A stretch of 51,977 bases of DNA from the NCBI GenBank assembly GCA_016213435.1, contig JACRAL010000001.1:1-51977 (forward strand), written 5' to 3'. The notes beneath the pieces are model-generated. The model ran no database searches. It saw nothing but the letters and a program-made list of their open reading frames with translations, and was not told where the DNA came from. The translations under genes and the position numbers were made by a program. The stretch is from Bacteroidota bacterium (GTDB taxonomy: Bacteria > Bacteroidota > Bacteroidia > Palsa-948). Below are positions 35,101 to 42,992 of this stretch, one piece after another; within the stretch, counting starts at the first letter, position 1; each line of letters starts with the position of its first letter.

Positions 35101-36501
35101 TTAATATCCCAGCGTCTTCAGCATTGATTTAAACGTTTGCTCCTTGGCAAAAAGTTTTGTAGTGATCTCCCCGTTCTCATCGCGGTCAATGAGCACATGC
35201 TTGGGTGCCGGAATCAGGCAGTGCTGAATTCCTCCGTAACCCGCTATGGATTCTTGGTAAGCGCCAGTGTGAAAAAACCCTATGTACAATGGTCCGTCAG
35301 CGCCATGCCCGATCTTCGGAAGGAACACTTGTTCCGAATGCGCTTCGGTATTGTAATAATCCAAACCATCGCAGGTCATTCCGCCAAGATTCACCCGCTG
35401 GCTTTCTTTTTCCCAATGATTCACCGCCAGCAAAATAAATTTTTGCCCGATCGCCCAGGTATCCGGCAAAGTGGTGATGAAGGATGAATCAATCATATAC
35501 CAAAGCTCGCGGTCATTCTGCTGCTTCTGATCGCAAATGGAATAAAGTGCGGCACCGCTTTCGCCCACCGAGAAGGAGCCGAACTCCGTAAAGATGTTCG
35601 GTTCTTTTATTTTATTCTGCTTGCAGAAAGTCTTTATCTGCGAAACAATTTCTTCAATGATGTATTCGTAATCGTATTCAAAGCCAAGCGAAGTGCGGAT
35701 GGGTAATCCGCCACCGATGTTCAGCGAATCAAGTTCGGGACAAATTCGTTTCAGCTCTGCATACACGTTCAAACATTTTGCAAGTTCTGTCCAGTAGTAA
35801 ATGGTATCCTTGATCCCTGCGCTCACAAAAAAATGGAGCATCTTAAGTTCCAGTTTTTTATTTCCTTTAATTCTTTCCTTATAAAAAGGAACAATTTCTT
35901 TATAACGAATTCCGAGACGCGAAGTGTAATAATCATAGGTCGGCTCTTCTTCTGATGCAATGCGGATGCCGAGTTTGCATTTTTTTCCTTTCACATAACG
36001 TTTGTAATATTCCAGTTCGTTTTTGTTATCGAGAATAGGAATTACATTTTTATACCCGTTGTTGATGAGCTCAACAATAAATTGCGGATAAGGTTTACGC
36101 TTGTATCCGTTGCAGATCACAAAGGTGTTCTTGTCGATCTTCCCTTGTCTGTACAATTCTTTCACGATCGGAATATCATAAGCAGAAGAAGTTTCAAGAT
36201 GCGAACCGTTCTTGATCGCTTCGTCCATTACGAAAGAAAAATGCGAGCTCTTGGTACAGTAACAATAAGTATAACTACCTTTGTAATCGGCTTTTGCCAT
36301 AGCAACATTGAAAAGTTTTTTGGCTTTTTGAATTTGCTGTCCGATCTTTGGAAGGTAGGTAATCTTGAGCGGAGTTCCATACTGTTTGATGATGTCCATA
36401 AGAGGAACATCGTTGAAATGAAGATATCCGTCAATTACATTAAATCCTTCCTGAGGAAAGTGGAAAGTTTGCTGGATTAGGTCTCTATATTTGTTTTTCA
36501 T
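35101..36501 (-). CDS. speA: Arginine decarboxylase, fold-III PLP enzyme
   Basis: The 466-residue protein is a member of the alanine-racemase-fold decarboxylases, in the branch annotated as arginine decarboxylase in Bacteroidota. YCTKSSHFSF carries the likely PLP lysine K84. SLNIGGGLPIR is the glycine-rich phosphate loop, FTEFGSFSVGESGA is the PLP-binding segment, and GMTCDGLDYYNTE holds the C-terminal active-site cysteine region. It would make agmatine from arginine, the first step to polyamines. It is divergent from an arginase/agmatinase-family gene, which strengthens the assignment. Its leader contains a 30-base element shared, in inverted orientation, with the leader of that gene. Confidence 0.87.
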   Translation of the reverse strand: MKNKYRDLIQQTFHFPQEGFNVIDGYLHFNDVPLMDIIKQYGTPLKITYLPKIGQQIQKAKKLFNVAMAKADYKGSYTYCYCTKSSHFSFVMDEAIKNGSHLETSSAYDIPIVKELYRQGKIDKNTFVICNGYKRKPYPQFIVELINNGYKNVIPILDNKNELEYYKRYVKGKKCKLGIRIASEEEPTYDYYTSRLGIRYKEIVPFYKERIKGNKKLELKMLHFFVSAGIKDTIYYWTELAKCLNVYAELKRICPELDSLNIGGGLPIRTSLGFEYDYEYIIEEIVSQIKTFCKQNKIKEPNIFTEFGSFSVGESGAALYSICDQKQQNDRELWYMIDSSFITTLPDTWAIGQKFILLAVNHWEKESQRVNLGGMTCDGLDYYNTEAHSEQVFLPKIGHGADGPLYIGFFHTGAYQESIAGYGGIQHCLIPAPKHVLIDRDENGEITTKLFAKEQTFKSMLKTLGY

Positions 36502-36522
36502 AGTTTCGAATTGTTTTTTCTG

Positions 36523-36552
36523 GTTACTAATTACGAATGGCTATGAATTTTA
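36523..36552 (-). repeat. Leader element upstream of speA (one arm of a 30-base inverted repeat)
   Basis: These 30 bases match the reverse complement of 36741-36770 at 26 of 30 positions. The element starts GTTACTAATTACGAATGGCT on the plus strand. It contains ATTCGT-like heptamers when read toward speA. Confidence 0.9.
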
Positions 36553-36610
36553 CTAATCAGGGGTGCATTTATTTGTAACATTTGTAATGGATTCGTTATT
36601 AGTAACCCTG

Positions 36611-36638
36611 CAAAGTTGATAAAATAATGATAAAGCAA
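36611..36638 (-). promoter_or_regulatory. Candidate promoter for speA
   Basis: On the minus strand TTG (36638-36636) is followed after 17 bases by CAACTTTG (36618-36611), near the -33/-7 pattern. The resulting leader would contain the 30-base repeat. Confidence 0.3.
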
Positions 36639-36740
36639 GTAACTTACATACGATTTTTTTTGGCGAAGTAAGTGAATCGGATTTGGATACCAATAATGAA
36701 TAAGTAACGAATGATACGAATAGATAGAATGAGCGATTGT

Positions 36741-36770
36741 TAAGATTCGTAGTCATTCGTGATTAGTAAC
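36741..36770 (+). repeat. Leader element upstream of the arginase-family gene (second arm)
   Basis: This contains GATTCGT, then AGT, then CATTCGT and GATTAGT, followed by AAC, ending 4 bases before the ATG at 36775. It is inverted relative to 36523-36552 (26/30). A shorter related copy, GATTCGTTATTAGTAAC, lies at 36591-36607. Confidence 0.9.
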
Positions 36771-36774
36771 TGAT

Positions 36775-37728
36775 ATGAAAACAATTAAGATCATAGAATC
36801 AAAATCCGAGATAGGCGCTGGTACGCGCGGTGCAGGAATGGGTGCGGATGCGATTCGGATCGCTGCATTGGATTTCGGCAGTTCATTTTTTAAACGGCAC
36901 GAATCGGTTGAAGTGCCAAACGAAAATAAATTATTGCTCGAACCGGTGTCGAATGATTATGCCAAGAGGATCAAAGGAGTTTATTCTTTTAGCGAACGAC
37001 TTGCAAAACAAGTAAACACATTTTGCAAAGAAGAAGGAACTTTTCCCATCGTACTCTCCGGTGATCACACTTCTGCCATCGGTGTTGCTTCCGGAATTAA
37101 AATGGCTTTCCCTGAAAAGAAATTAGGTCTTATCTGGATCGATGCGCATGCGGATATTCATTCGCCCTACACCACTCCTTCGGGAAACATGCATGGAATG
37201 GGAATTGCGGCAATTCTTGGAGAGGATAATAAAGAAATGCAGATCAATAAGCCCGATGATGAAACAATAGAGTACTGGGAAAAGATTAAAACTTTCGGAG
37301 GGATCTGCCCGAAAATACAGTACGAAGACATCGTGATGATTGCTGTGCGTGACTTTGAAAGACAGGAAGAGTACCTTCTGAAAAAACATAATGTGAAAAA
37401 TATTTCTGCCTCAGAGATCAGAAGCAGAGGAGTGGAACGGATTGCGGTAGAAACATTAAGTGCCCTCGATAGCTGCGATGTGATCTATATTTCTTTTGAT
37501 GTGGACAGCATGGATCCGGACATTTCAAAAGGAACGGGAACTCCTGTGCCCGGAGGGCTTTCGGAGAAAGAGACAGGAAATCTTATTTACTATTTAATGA
37601 GAAGCAGAAAGATCTGCTGCTTTGAAGTGGTGGAAATAAATCCCACACTTGACAGAGAAAATCGTATGGCAGAAAATGTATTTGAGATTTTGCTGAAGGT
37701 GACGAACCAATTGATCAATGATTTCTAG
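36775..37728 (+). CDS. Arginase/agmatinase-family ureohydrolase
   Basis: The 317-residue protein has all manganese-binding motifs of the ureohydrolase family: SGDHTSAIG (D97, H98), WIDAHADIHS (D123, H125, D127) and SFDVDSMDP near residue 236. GTGTPVPGGLS is closer to the arginase form than the usual agmatinase PEPGGL. The divergent speA gene would supply agmatine, so agmatinase activity is possible; arginase activity would instead compete with speA for arginine. The sequence alone does not settle this. argS follows 39 bases downstream. Confidence 0.88.
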   Translation: MKTIKIIESKSEIGAGTRGAGMGADAIRIAALDFGSSFFKRHESVEVPNENKLLLEPVSNDYAKRIKGVYSFSERLAKQVNTFCKEEGTFPIVLSGDHTSAIGVASGIKMAFPEKKLGLIWIDAHADIHSPYTTPSGNMHGMGIAAILGEDNKEMQINKPDDETIEYWEKIKTFGGICPKIQYEDIVMIAVRDFERQEEYLLKKHNVKNISASEIRSRGVERIAVETLSALDSCDVIYISFDVDSMDPDISKGTGTPVPGGLSEKETGNLIYYLMRSRKICCFEVVEINPTLDRENRMAENVFEILLKVTNQLINDF

Positions 37729-37767
37729 TCCTGCGAATTATCCCGAAGGGATGACTATGTCACGAAT

Positions 37768-39630
37768 ATGAAAGAATTACGAATAGAAAATATTTTAGTT
37801 GGTCACACGATTGGCGCAATCAAAAAATTGTACGAGCAATCTGTTTCTCCCAATCAGATCACACTTCAGAAAACAAGACCGGAGTTTGAAGGCGATATTA
37901 CCTTGCTTGTTTTTCCGCTCACGAAAGCTTCTAAAAAATCTCCGGAAGAAACTGCCAATGCGATTGGAAATTACCTGAAAGAAAATGTTTCGGAAGTAAC
38001 TGTTTACAATGTGGTAAAAGGATTTTTGAATCTTGTGATTGATGATTCTTACTGGACAAATTATTTATTAAATTCAGAATCCCGTCCCGAAAGCTTTCGG
38101 GATCAGAATTCAGAATTAAAAGAGGAAACCGTAATGGTTGAATTTTCATCTCCGAACACCAACAAACCTCTGCACCTCGGTCACATTCGCAATAATTTGC
38201 TTGGAGCCTCCATTTCTGAAATTTTAAAAGCAGCAAGAAAAAAAGTGATTCGTGTTAATCTGGTGAACGACAGGGGAATTCACATTTGCAAATCCATGCT
38301 CGCGTGGCAAAAGTGGGGAAATGGGGAAACTCCATCATCAAACGGAATGAAGGGGGATCATTTGGTGGGGAAGTACTATGTGGAATTTGACAAGCACTTC
38401 AAGTCTCAAGTCTCAAGTCTCAAGTCTCAAGGAACAGCCGATGAGGAAGCAGAAAAAAATGCGCCATTAATAAAGGAAGTCCAGGAAATGTTAAGAAAAT
38501 GGGAAGCAGGCGACAAAGAAATAATTGATCTCTGGAAAATGATGAATGGCTGGGTCTACTATGGTTTCGCAATCACATATAAAGAACTTGGGGTTGAATT
38601 TGAAAAAACATATTACGAATCGGAAACTTATTTACTTGGAAAAAAGATTGTAGATGAAGGACTGAGCAAAGGAGTTTTCTTCAAAAAGGATGACGGCTCA
38701 GTATGGATTGATTTAACCAAAGATGGATTGGATGAAAAACTTATTCTCCGTTCGGATGGAACTTCGGTTTATATCACACAGGATTTAGGAACACTCATGC
38801 AGCGTTTACAGGATTTTAAGGATGACAAAATCAATAAACTTATTTACGTTGTTGGAAATGAACAAGAGTATCATTTCAAAGTTTTATTTCTGATCACTAA
38901 AAAACTGATTCAACAAAATGTTGCCGGCTTTGGCTCTCTCTCCTTTGGAGAGAGCGGGGAGAGAGGTGGAGGGGCCTCCCTTTTCCACTTGTCCTACGGC
39001 ATGGTGGATCTTCCATCCGGTAAAATGAAATCCCGCGAAGGAACGGTGGTGGATGCTGATGAATTGATGGATGAAATGATAAACACAGCAAGAGAAACTA
39101 CTAAAGCTCTTGGAAAAACGGATGGAATGAACGAAGCGGAAGCAGAAAAACTTTATCACAACATCGGTCTTGGCGCGTTAAAATATTTTATTTTGAAAGT
39201 GGATCCTAAAAAGAGAATGCTCTTTGATCCAAAAGAATCTATTGATTTCAACGGAAATACAGGTCCTTTTATTCAATATACCTATGCACGAATACAATCT
39301 GTTTTGAGGAAAGCCGAAGAAGCCAAGTTAAAAGGTACAAGTGAAAAGTCAAAAATTGAAATACACAAAAAGGAAAAAGAAGTAATCAAATTACTTCACG
39401 ATTTTCCTTCTGTAATAAAGGAAGCTGCCGAAGCTTACAGCCCGGCATACATTGCAAATTATGTTTATGAATTAGCGAAGGAATACAACCAGTTCTACCA
39501 TGAATTTCAAATTCTGAAAGCAGAGAAAGAGGCAGAGAAAAATTTCCGAATCATGCTCTCAGCAAAAACAGCAGAGGTGCTGAAATCTTCTCTGAAGCTT
39601 CTTGGAATAACTGCTCCTGAACGGATGTAG
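37768..39630 (+). CDS. argS: Arginyl-tRNA synthetase with three repeat-derived insertions
   Basis: The 620-residue class I synthetase has SSPNTNKPLHLGHIRNN (HIGH motif as HLGH), a KMSKS-like loop in DLPSGKMKSREGTVV, and a C-terminal DALR anticodon-binding domain after FNGNTGPFIQYTYARIQ. Three segments coincide with DNA repeats and read through in frame. Residues about 101-116 (NSESRPESFRDQNSEL) come from a palindrome with direct repeats, 211-220 (KSQVSSLKSQ) from a heptamer array, and about 388-403 (GSLSFGESGERGGGAS) from a GC-rich hairpin element. All appear to fall between conserved blocks. The enzyme is normally essential, so these insertions must be tolerated. Confidence 0.95.
   Translation: MKELRIENILVGHTIGAIKKLYEQSVSPNQITLQKTRPEFEGDITLLVFPLTKASKKSPEETANAIGNYLKENVSEVTVYNVVKGFLNLVIDDSYWTNYLLNSESRPESFRDQNSELKEETVMVEFSSPNTNKPLHLGHIRNNLLGASISEILKAARKKVIRVNLVNDRGIHICKSMLAWQKWGNGETPSSNGMKGDHLVGKYYVEFDKHFKSQVSSLKSQGTADEEAEKNAPLIKEVQEMLRKWEAGDKEIIDLWKMMNGWVYYGFAITYKELGVEFEKTYYESETYLLGKKIVDEGLSKGVFFKKDDGSVWIDLTKDGLDEKLILRSDGTSVYITQDLGTLMQRLQDFKDDKINKLIYVVGNEQEYHFKVLFLITKKLIQQNVAGFGSLSFGESGERGGGASLFHLSYGMVDLPSGKMKSREGTVVDADELMDEMINTARETTKALGKTDGMNEAEAEKLYHNIGLGALKYFILKVDPKKRMLFDPKESIDFNGNTGPFIQYTYARIQSVLRKAEEAKLKGTSEKSKIEIHKKEKEVIKLLHDFPSVIKEAAEAYSPAYIANYVYELAKEYNQFYHEFQILKAEKEAEKNFRIMLSAKTAEVLKSSLKLLGITAPERM
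38071..38116. repeat. Palindromic element with 10-base direct repeats inside argS
   Basis: An 18-base perfect palindrome, TCCCGAAAGCTTTCGGGA (38085-38102), is bounded by identical direct repeats AATTCAGAAT at 38071-38080 and 38107-38116. The flanks look like a target-site duplication. The frame through it is open. Confidence 0.9.
38401..38428. repeat. Heptamer x4 inside argS
   Basis: Four perfect copies of AAGTCTC are followed by a partial AAG. They encode KSQVSSLKSQ in two shifting phases. Confidence 0.97.
38932..38975. repeat. GC-rich hairpin element inside argS
   Basis: CTCTCTCC-TTT-GGAGAGAG has perfect 8-base arms (38936-38943, 38947-38954), followed by CGGGGAGAGAGGTGGAGGGG. It encodes a glycine/serine-rich insertion before LFHLSYGMVDLPSG. 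Confidence 0.85.
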
Positions 39631-39682
39631 TATCTGTAAATTGTAATATCTCGACTAAATCAGAAAAAACTTTCCGGCATAA

Positions 39683-40153
39683 TTATTCCTTGATTCCGAT
39701 CAGGACTATAATACATCCTCTCTGATTAGGTGCTGTGGCAGGCGGGATTTCGTATTCAATAAAATAACTGCCTGTTTTAGTAGGATGAAAATTGCAGACG
39801 TATTGATCTTTTTTTCCGCTTTCATCCATAAAAACAATTTTTCTGTCTTTTTTATTCGGACTCCCGTCATATATAATAATGCCCACCTCCTGAGGCAATT
39901 CTGTCTTGCAGAAAACAAGTTTATAGTCCTCACCTGAATAAACGGCAAATTCAATGGATTCTTTTTTTGTTTTTGCTGCGTATTCAATTTCTTTAACAGC
40001 ATAAGCGTCATATTGGTAAGGCGCAAGGGGTGGCATACATGTTTTCACGATTGGCTTCACCTTGCATTGCTGGGCAAAAAGTCCAAATGCAAGAAACCAT
40101 AAGCCGGCTCCAAGAAAGAGTCCCTTCGGGATAACGGAGAACATTTTTTTCAT
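39683..40153 (-). CDS. Unrecognised exported protein, 156 residues
   Basis: The N-terminus (KKMFSVIPKGLFLGAGLWFLAFGLFAQQ) is a signal peptide. The mature part has several cysteines (C46-like QQCKVKP, KTCMPP, FCKTE, VCNFHP, RGCIIV) and is predicted to be beta-rich, ending GCIIVLIGIKE. The segment TKTGSYFIEYEIPP recalls small extracellular or periplasmic beta-sandwiches. I do not recognise the family. It lies 12 bases downstream of a lipoprotein gene on the same strand, so the two are probably co-transcribed. The signal-peptide codons contain TCCCTTCGGGA (40121-40131), a short palindrome also seen at 37741 in the opposite orientation. Confidence 0.75.
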   Translation of the reverse strand: MKKMFSVIPKGLFLGAGLWFLAFGLFAQQCKVKPIVKTCMPPLAPYQYDAYAVKEIEYAAKTKKESIEFAVYSGEDYKLVFCKTELPQEVGIIIYDGSPNKKDRKIVFMDESGKKDQYVCNFHPTKTGSYFIEYEIPPATAPNQRGCIIVLIGIKE

Positions 40154-40165
40154 ACTCTCTATTTT

Positions 40166-41020
40166 TTATCCTACAATTATTTTTCTGAGATCACGGGTCT
40201 TCTCAGTGATCGCTTTCAACTGAAGTTCATCCATGATAATTTTTTCTTCTTCGCCCTGAACAGTAAGCTTATCAAACAACGCCTTTAGTTCGTTGAGTTT
40301 CAGGTACAGATCCTTAAATTCGTTGTCGTTCTGAAATGTGGTAATGACATTCATTAAATTGTTCAAGATATACTTTTGCTCCGCCACACGCATAGCTATT
40401 TTTTCTTTGTTCACCTCTTTTGTGATCTGTGTGGCGATGTACATATTTTCTGTCCAGGCGCCTACAAAGATCAGCAGTGTCTGTTTTTCTGTTTCATTAT
40501 CGCGCATGAACATGTCCATTTCTTTCTTTAATTCTGAAACAATATTCATGAGCGAGTCTTCCTTGTCTATGTTGTTTTTGAAACGTTTTAAGTAATTCTC
40601 CGTACTGAAAAGCGTGGACATTCCCAGATCATCCGACAGGTGCTTTACTGCTTCCATGTATTTTGTCGCTGGTTGGCTTTGTTTGTTCAATATAGCATAT
40701 GCAAGGTCAGCGCTGTATACGCCAAGGTTCAGCGTTTTGCTTTGAATAGAGGTGTATTTTGAAACATTATCAGGAGAATTTGCAACACCTTCTTCGTATT
40801 TCAACCCCGTTTTTTTGAAAACCCTTGCCATGACAAGCGGAGAAGGAAGAGAATAGAAAAAATTCTGCGCAGCACTGTTGGTATCTTTTAGTGCCACTGT
40901 TTTAGCAGTATCCTGAGGAACGGGGTTATTTTCATCCTCCTTGTTTGAACCGCAGGAAACCAAAGCAATGATAAAAACCACAGCGGAAAAAACTTTTAAA
41001 TGAGAGAAAATGGTCTTCAT
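40166..41020 (-). CDS. Unrecognised lipoprotein, 284 residues
   Basis: The start at 41020 (MKTIFSHLKVFSAVVFIIALVSC) gives a lipoprotein signal with cysteine at residue 23; the longer frame to 41053 would begin inside the likely -7 box. The mature protein is mostly alpha-helical and highly charged. It includes FFYSLPSPLVMARVFKKTG and a later NLGVYSADLAYAI, a pattern I recall from conserved Bacteroidota proteins of unknown function. It is probably anchored in the envelope and paired with the exported protein encoded 12 bases downstream. Confidence 0.8.
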   Translation of the reverse strand: MKTIFSHLKVFSAVVFIIALVSCGSNKEDENNPVPQDTAKTVALKDTNSAAQNFFYSLPSPLVMARVFKKTGLKYEEGVANSPDNVSKYTSIQSKTLNLGVYSADLAYAILNKQSQPATKYMEAVKHLSDDLGMSTLFSTENYLKRFKNNIDKEDSLMNIVSELKKEMDMFMRDNETEKQTLLIFVGAWTENMYIATQITKEVNKEKIAMRVAEQKYILNNLMNVITTFQNDNEFKDLYLKLNELKALFDKLTVQGEEEKIIMDELQLKAITEKTRDLRKIIVG

Positions 41021-41050
41021 ATTCATGAATTTGTTTAACTTATTAATAGT

Positions 41051-41058
41051 CAAAGATA
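41051..41058 (-). promoter_or_regulatory. Candidate -7 box for the lipoprotein pair
   Basis: On the minus strand TATCTTTG matches TAnnTTTG, 31 bases before the ATG at 41020. It overlaps an upstream TTG that would otherwise extend the frame, supporting the shorter start. Confidence 0.4.
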
Positions 41059-41213
41059 CAGAAACATTTTAGATAGATAGAAAACGGCAGATATTTCAGT
41101 ATCCGCATTACTTCCATCAGGAAAAAATGATTCTTATTTTAATGCTGATCCTTATGCGGAATTCATTGGACAATAGTAAAGAAGATTTTATTCGCGAATG
41201 AAGATAATTCCAT

Positions 41214-41222
41214 TAAATTTGC
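41214..41222 (+). promoter_or_regulatory. Candidate -7 box for the acyl-CoA ligase gene
   Basis: TAAATTTGC matches TAnnTTTG and ends only 6 bases before the ATG at 41229, implying a leaderless or nearly leaderless transcript. Confidence 0.4.
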
Positions 41223-41228
41223 TCTGCT

Positions 41229-42992
41229 ATGAGATTGTTTGACATCCTATATCAATATCACCAAAAATATCCCAAAGCAGATTGCCTTGCGAAAAAGGAA
41301 AACGGACAATGGATTCCATTTTCAACACAGGAGTTTATTGACAATTCTGAAAATCTTGCTTATGGATTATTTGCTCTCGGAGTTCAGCGTGAAGATAAAA
41401 TAGCACTTATCGCCAATAACCGCCCAGAATGGAATTTTGCTGATATGGGAATTCAGATGAGCGGTGCAGTGAGCATTCCTATCTATCCTACGATTTCAGA
41501 AAACGATCTTAAGTTTATTTTGAATGATGCGCAGGTGAAATTTGTTTTTGTTTCGAACGAGGAACTCTATAAGAAGATTAAAAATATTTCTGTCGAAGTT
41601 CCAAGCATACAGGAAATTTATACGTTCAATACTGTTCCGAATGCAAAGCATTTCATGGAACTGGTAGAACTTGGAAAAAAATCACGTAATGAAGCTAAAC
41701 TGCAATCTATTAAAGAATCAATAAAAGAATCCGACCTTGCTACTATTCTATATACTTCAGGAACCACAGGAACTCCAAAGGGCGTGATGCTTTCTCACAA
41801 AAATATTTTTTCCAATGTGTATGCTGTGCGAGATCTTCCTCCTTGCGACCATCATGACCGCTGCCTGAGCTTTCTTCCGCTCAATCATATTTACGAACGA
41901 ATGCTCAATTACATGTACATGTATCTCGGCATCTCCATTTACTATGCAGAAAGTATAGATACTATTGGTGATAATTTACGCGAAGTAAAACCGCAGATAT
42001 TTACCTGTGTTCCGCGCCTTCTCGAAAAAGTGTATGACCGGATTGTTTCAAAAGGCAATGAACTCACGGGGATAAAACGCAAATTATTTTTCTGGGCTAT
42101 TTCTCTTGGAGAAAAATACAATGAACCCGGCAAGAACGGGTGGTTCTATAATTTACAGCTAAGCATTGCCAACAAATTAATTTTTTCCAAATGGAGGGAA
42201 GCATTGGGAGGAAATGTGCGCGCAGCAGTTTCTGGCGGAGCGGCATTGAATCCTCGCTTGGCACGGATTTTCTGGAGCGCACAGATTCCGGTTCTGGAAG
42301 GATACGGATTAACTGAAACATCCCCTGTGATTGCCGTAAATACGCTTGAACCGGGAAGAATGAAATTTGGAACCGTGGGTCCGGTTATTGAAAATGTAGA
42401 AGTAAAAATTGCAGAAGACGGTGAAATCCTTTGCAAAGGGCCAAATGTGATGATGGGTTATTACAAACGTTCGGAAGCAACCGCAGAAGTAATCGATAAA
42501 GACGGATGGTTTCATACGGGTGACATCGGAATTATTGAAGACGAAATATTTCTGAAGATAACCGATCGTAAAAAGGAAATTTTTAAAACATCGGGAGGGA
42601 AATACATTGCGCCACAGATGATCGAAAATAAACTGAAAGAAATTTCGCTGATTGAACAGGCGATGATAATTGGTGAGAATCAAAAATTTGCAGCAGCACT
42701 CATTGTTCCTTCTTTTGTCAAAATAAAAGAGATGTATGCCAAGCAAGGGAAAACATACCCGGGAAACGAAGAAGCAATAAGAAATCCGGAAGTCATTGCT
42801 GTCATCAAGGAAGGAATTGAAAAAGTGAATAAAACCCTTGCGCAATACGAATCTTTAAAAAAGTTTGAGCTCCTGCCACGCGAATGGACCGTTGACAAAG
42901 GAGAAATGACCCCGAAACTATCTTTGAAAAGAAAAGTAATATTGGAAGTCAATAAAAATATAGTAGAAAAAATTTACAAAGATTCATTATGA
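41229..42992 (+). CDS. Long-chain fatty acid-CoA ligase (AMP-forming)
   Basis: The 587-residue protein has all adenylate-forming enzyme motifs. These are YTSGTTGTPKGVMLSH near residue 174 (phosphate loop), GYGLTETSPVIA, TGDIGIIED, ITDRKKEIFKTSGGKYIAPQMIE and a C-terminal KGEMTPKLSLKRK with the likely catalytic lysine. It activates fatty acids to acyl-CoA at the membrane face for beta-oxidation or lipid synthesis. Its stop overlaps the start of the FadN-like gene by 4 bases (ATGA), which suggests translational coupling and a shared role in fatty-acid degradation. Confidence 0.92.
   Translation: MRLFDILYQYHQKYPKADCLAKKENGQWIPFSTQEFIDNSENLAYGLFALGVQREDKIALIANNRPEWNFADMGIQMSGAVSIPIYPTISENDLKFILNDAQVKFVFVSNEELYKKIKNISVEVPSIQEIYTFNTVPNAKHFMELVELGKKSRNEAKLQSIKESIKESDLATILYTSGTTGTPKGVMLSHKNIFSNVYAVRDLPPCDHHDRCLSFLPLNHIYERMLNYMYMYLGISIYYAESIDTIGDNLREVKPQIFTCVPRLLEKVYDRIVSKGNELTGIKRKLFFWAISLGEKYNEPGKNGWFYNLQLSIANKLIFSKWREALGGNVRAAVSGGAALNPRLARIFWSAQIPVLEGYGLTETSPVIAVNTLEPGRMKFGTVGPVIENVEVKIAEDGEILCKGPNVMMGYYKRSEATAEVIDKDGWFHTGDIGIIEDEIFLKITDRKKEIFKTSGGKYIAPQMIENKLKEISLIEQAMIIGENQKFAAALIVPSFVKIKEMYAKQGKTYPGNEEAIRNPEVIAVIKEGIEKVNKTLAQYESLKKFELLPREWTVDKGEMTPKLSLKRKVILEVNKNIVEKIYKDSL

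Noticed and set aside
19049-38428. CRISPR array from the short direct repeats
   Set aside because: Units are 7-8 bases in direct tandem without spacers, and no cas genes are present.
38884-39159. Minus-strand open frames over argS, and similar frames opposite gcvP and ispG
   Set aside because: They lie opposite well-conserved coding sequence and encode no recognisable proteins.
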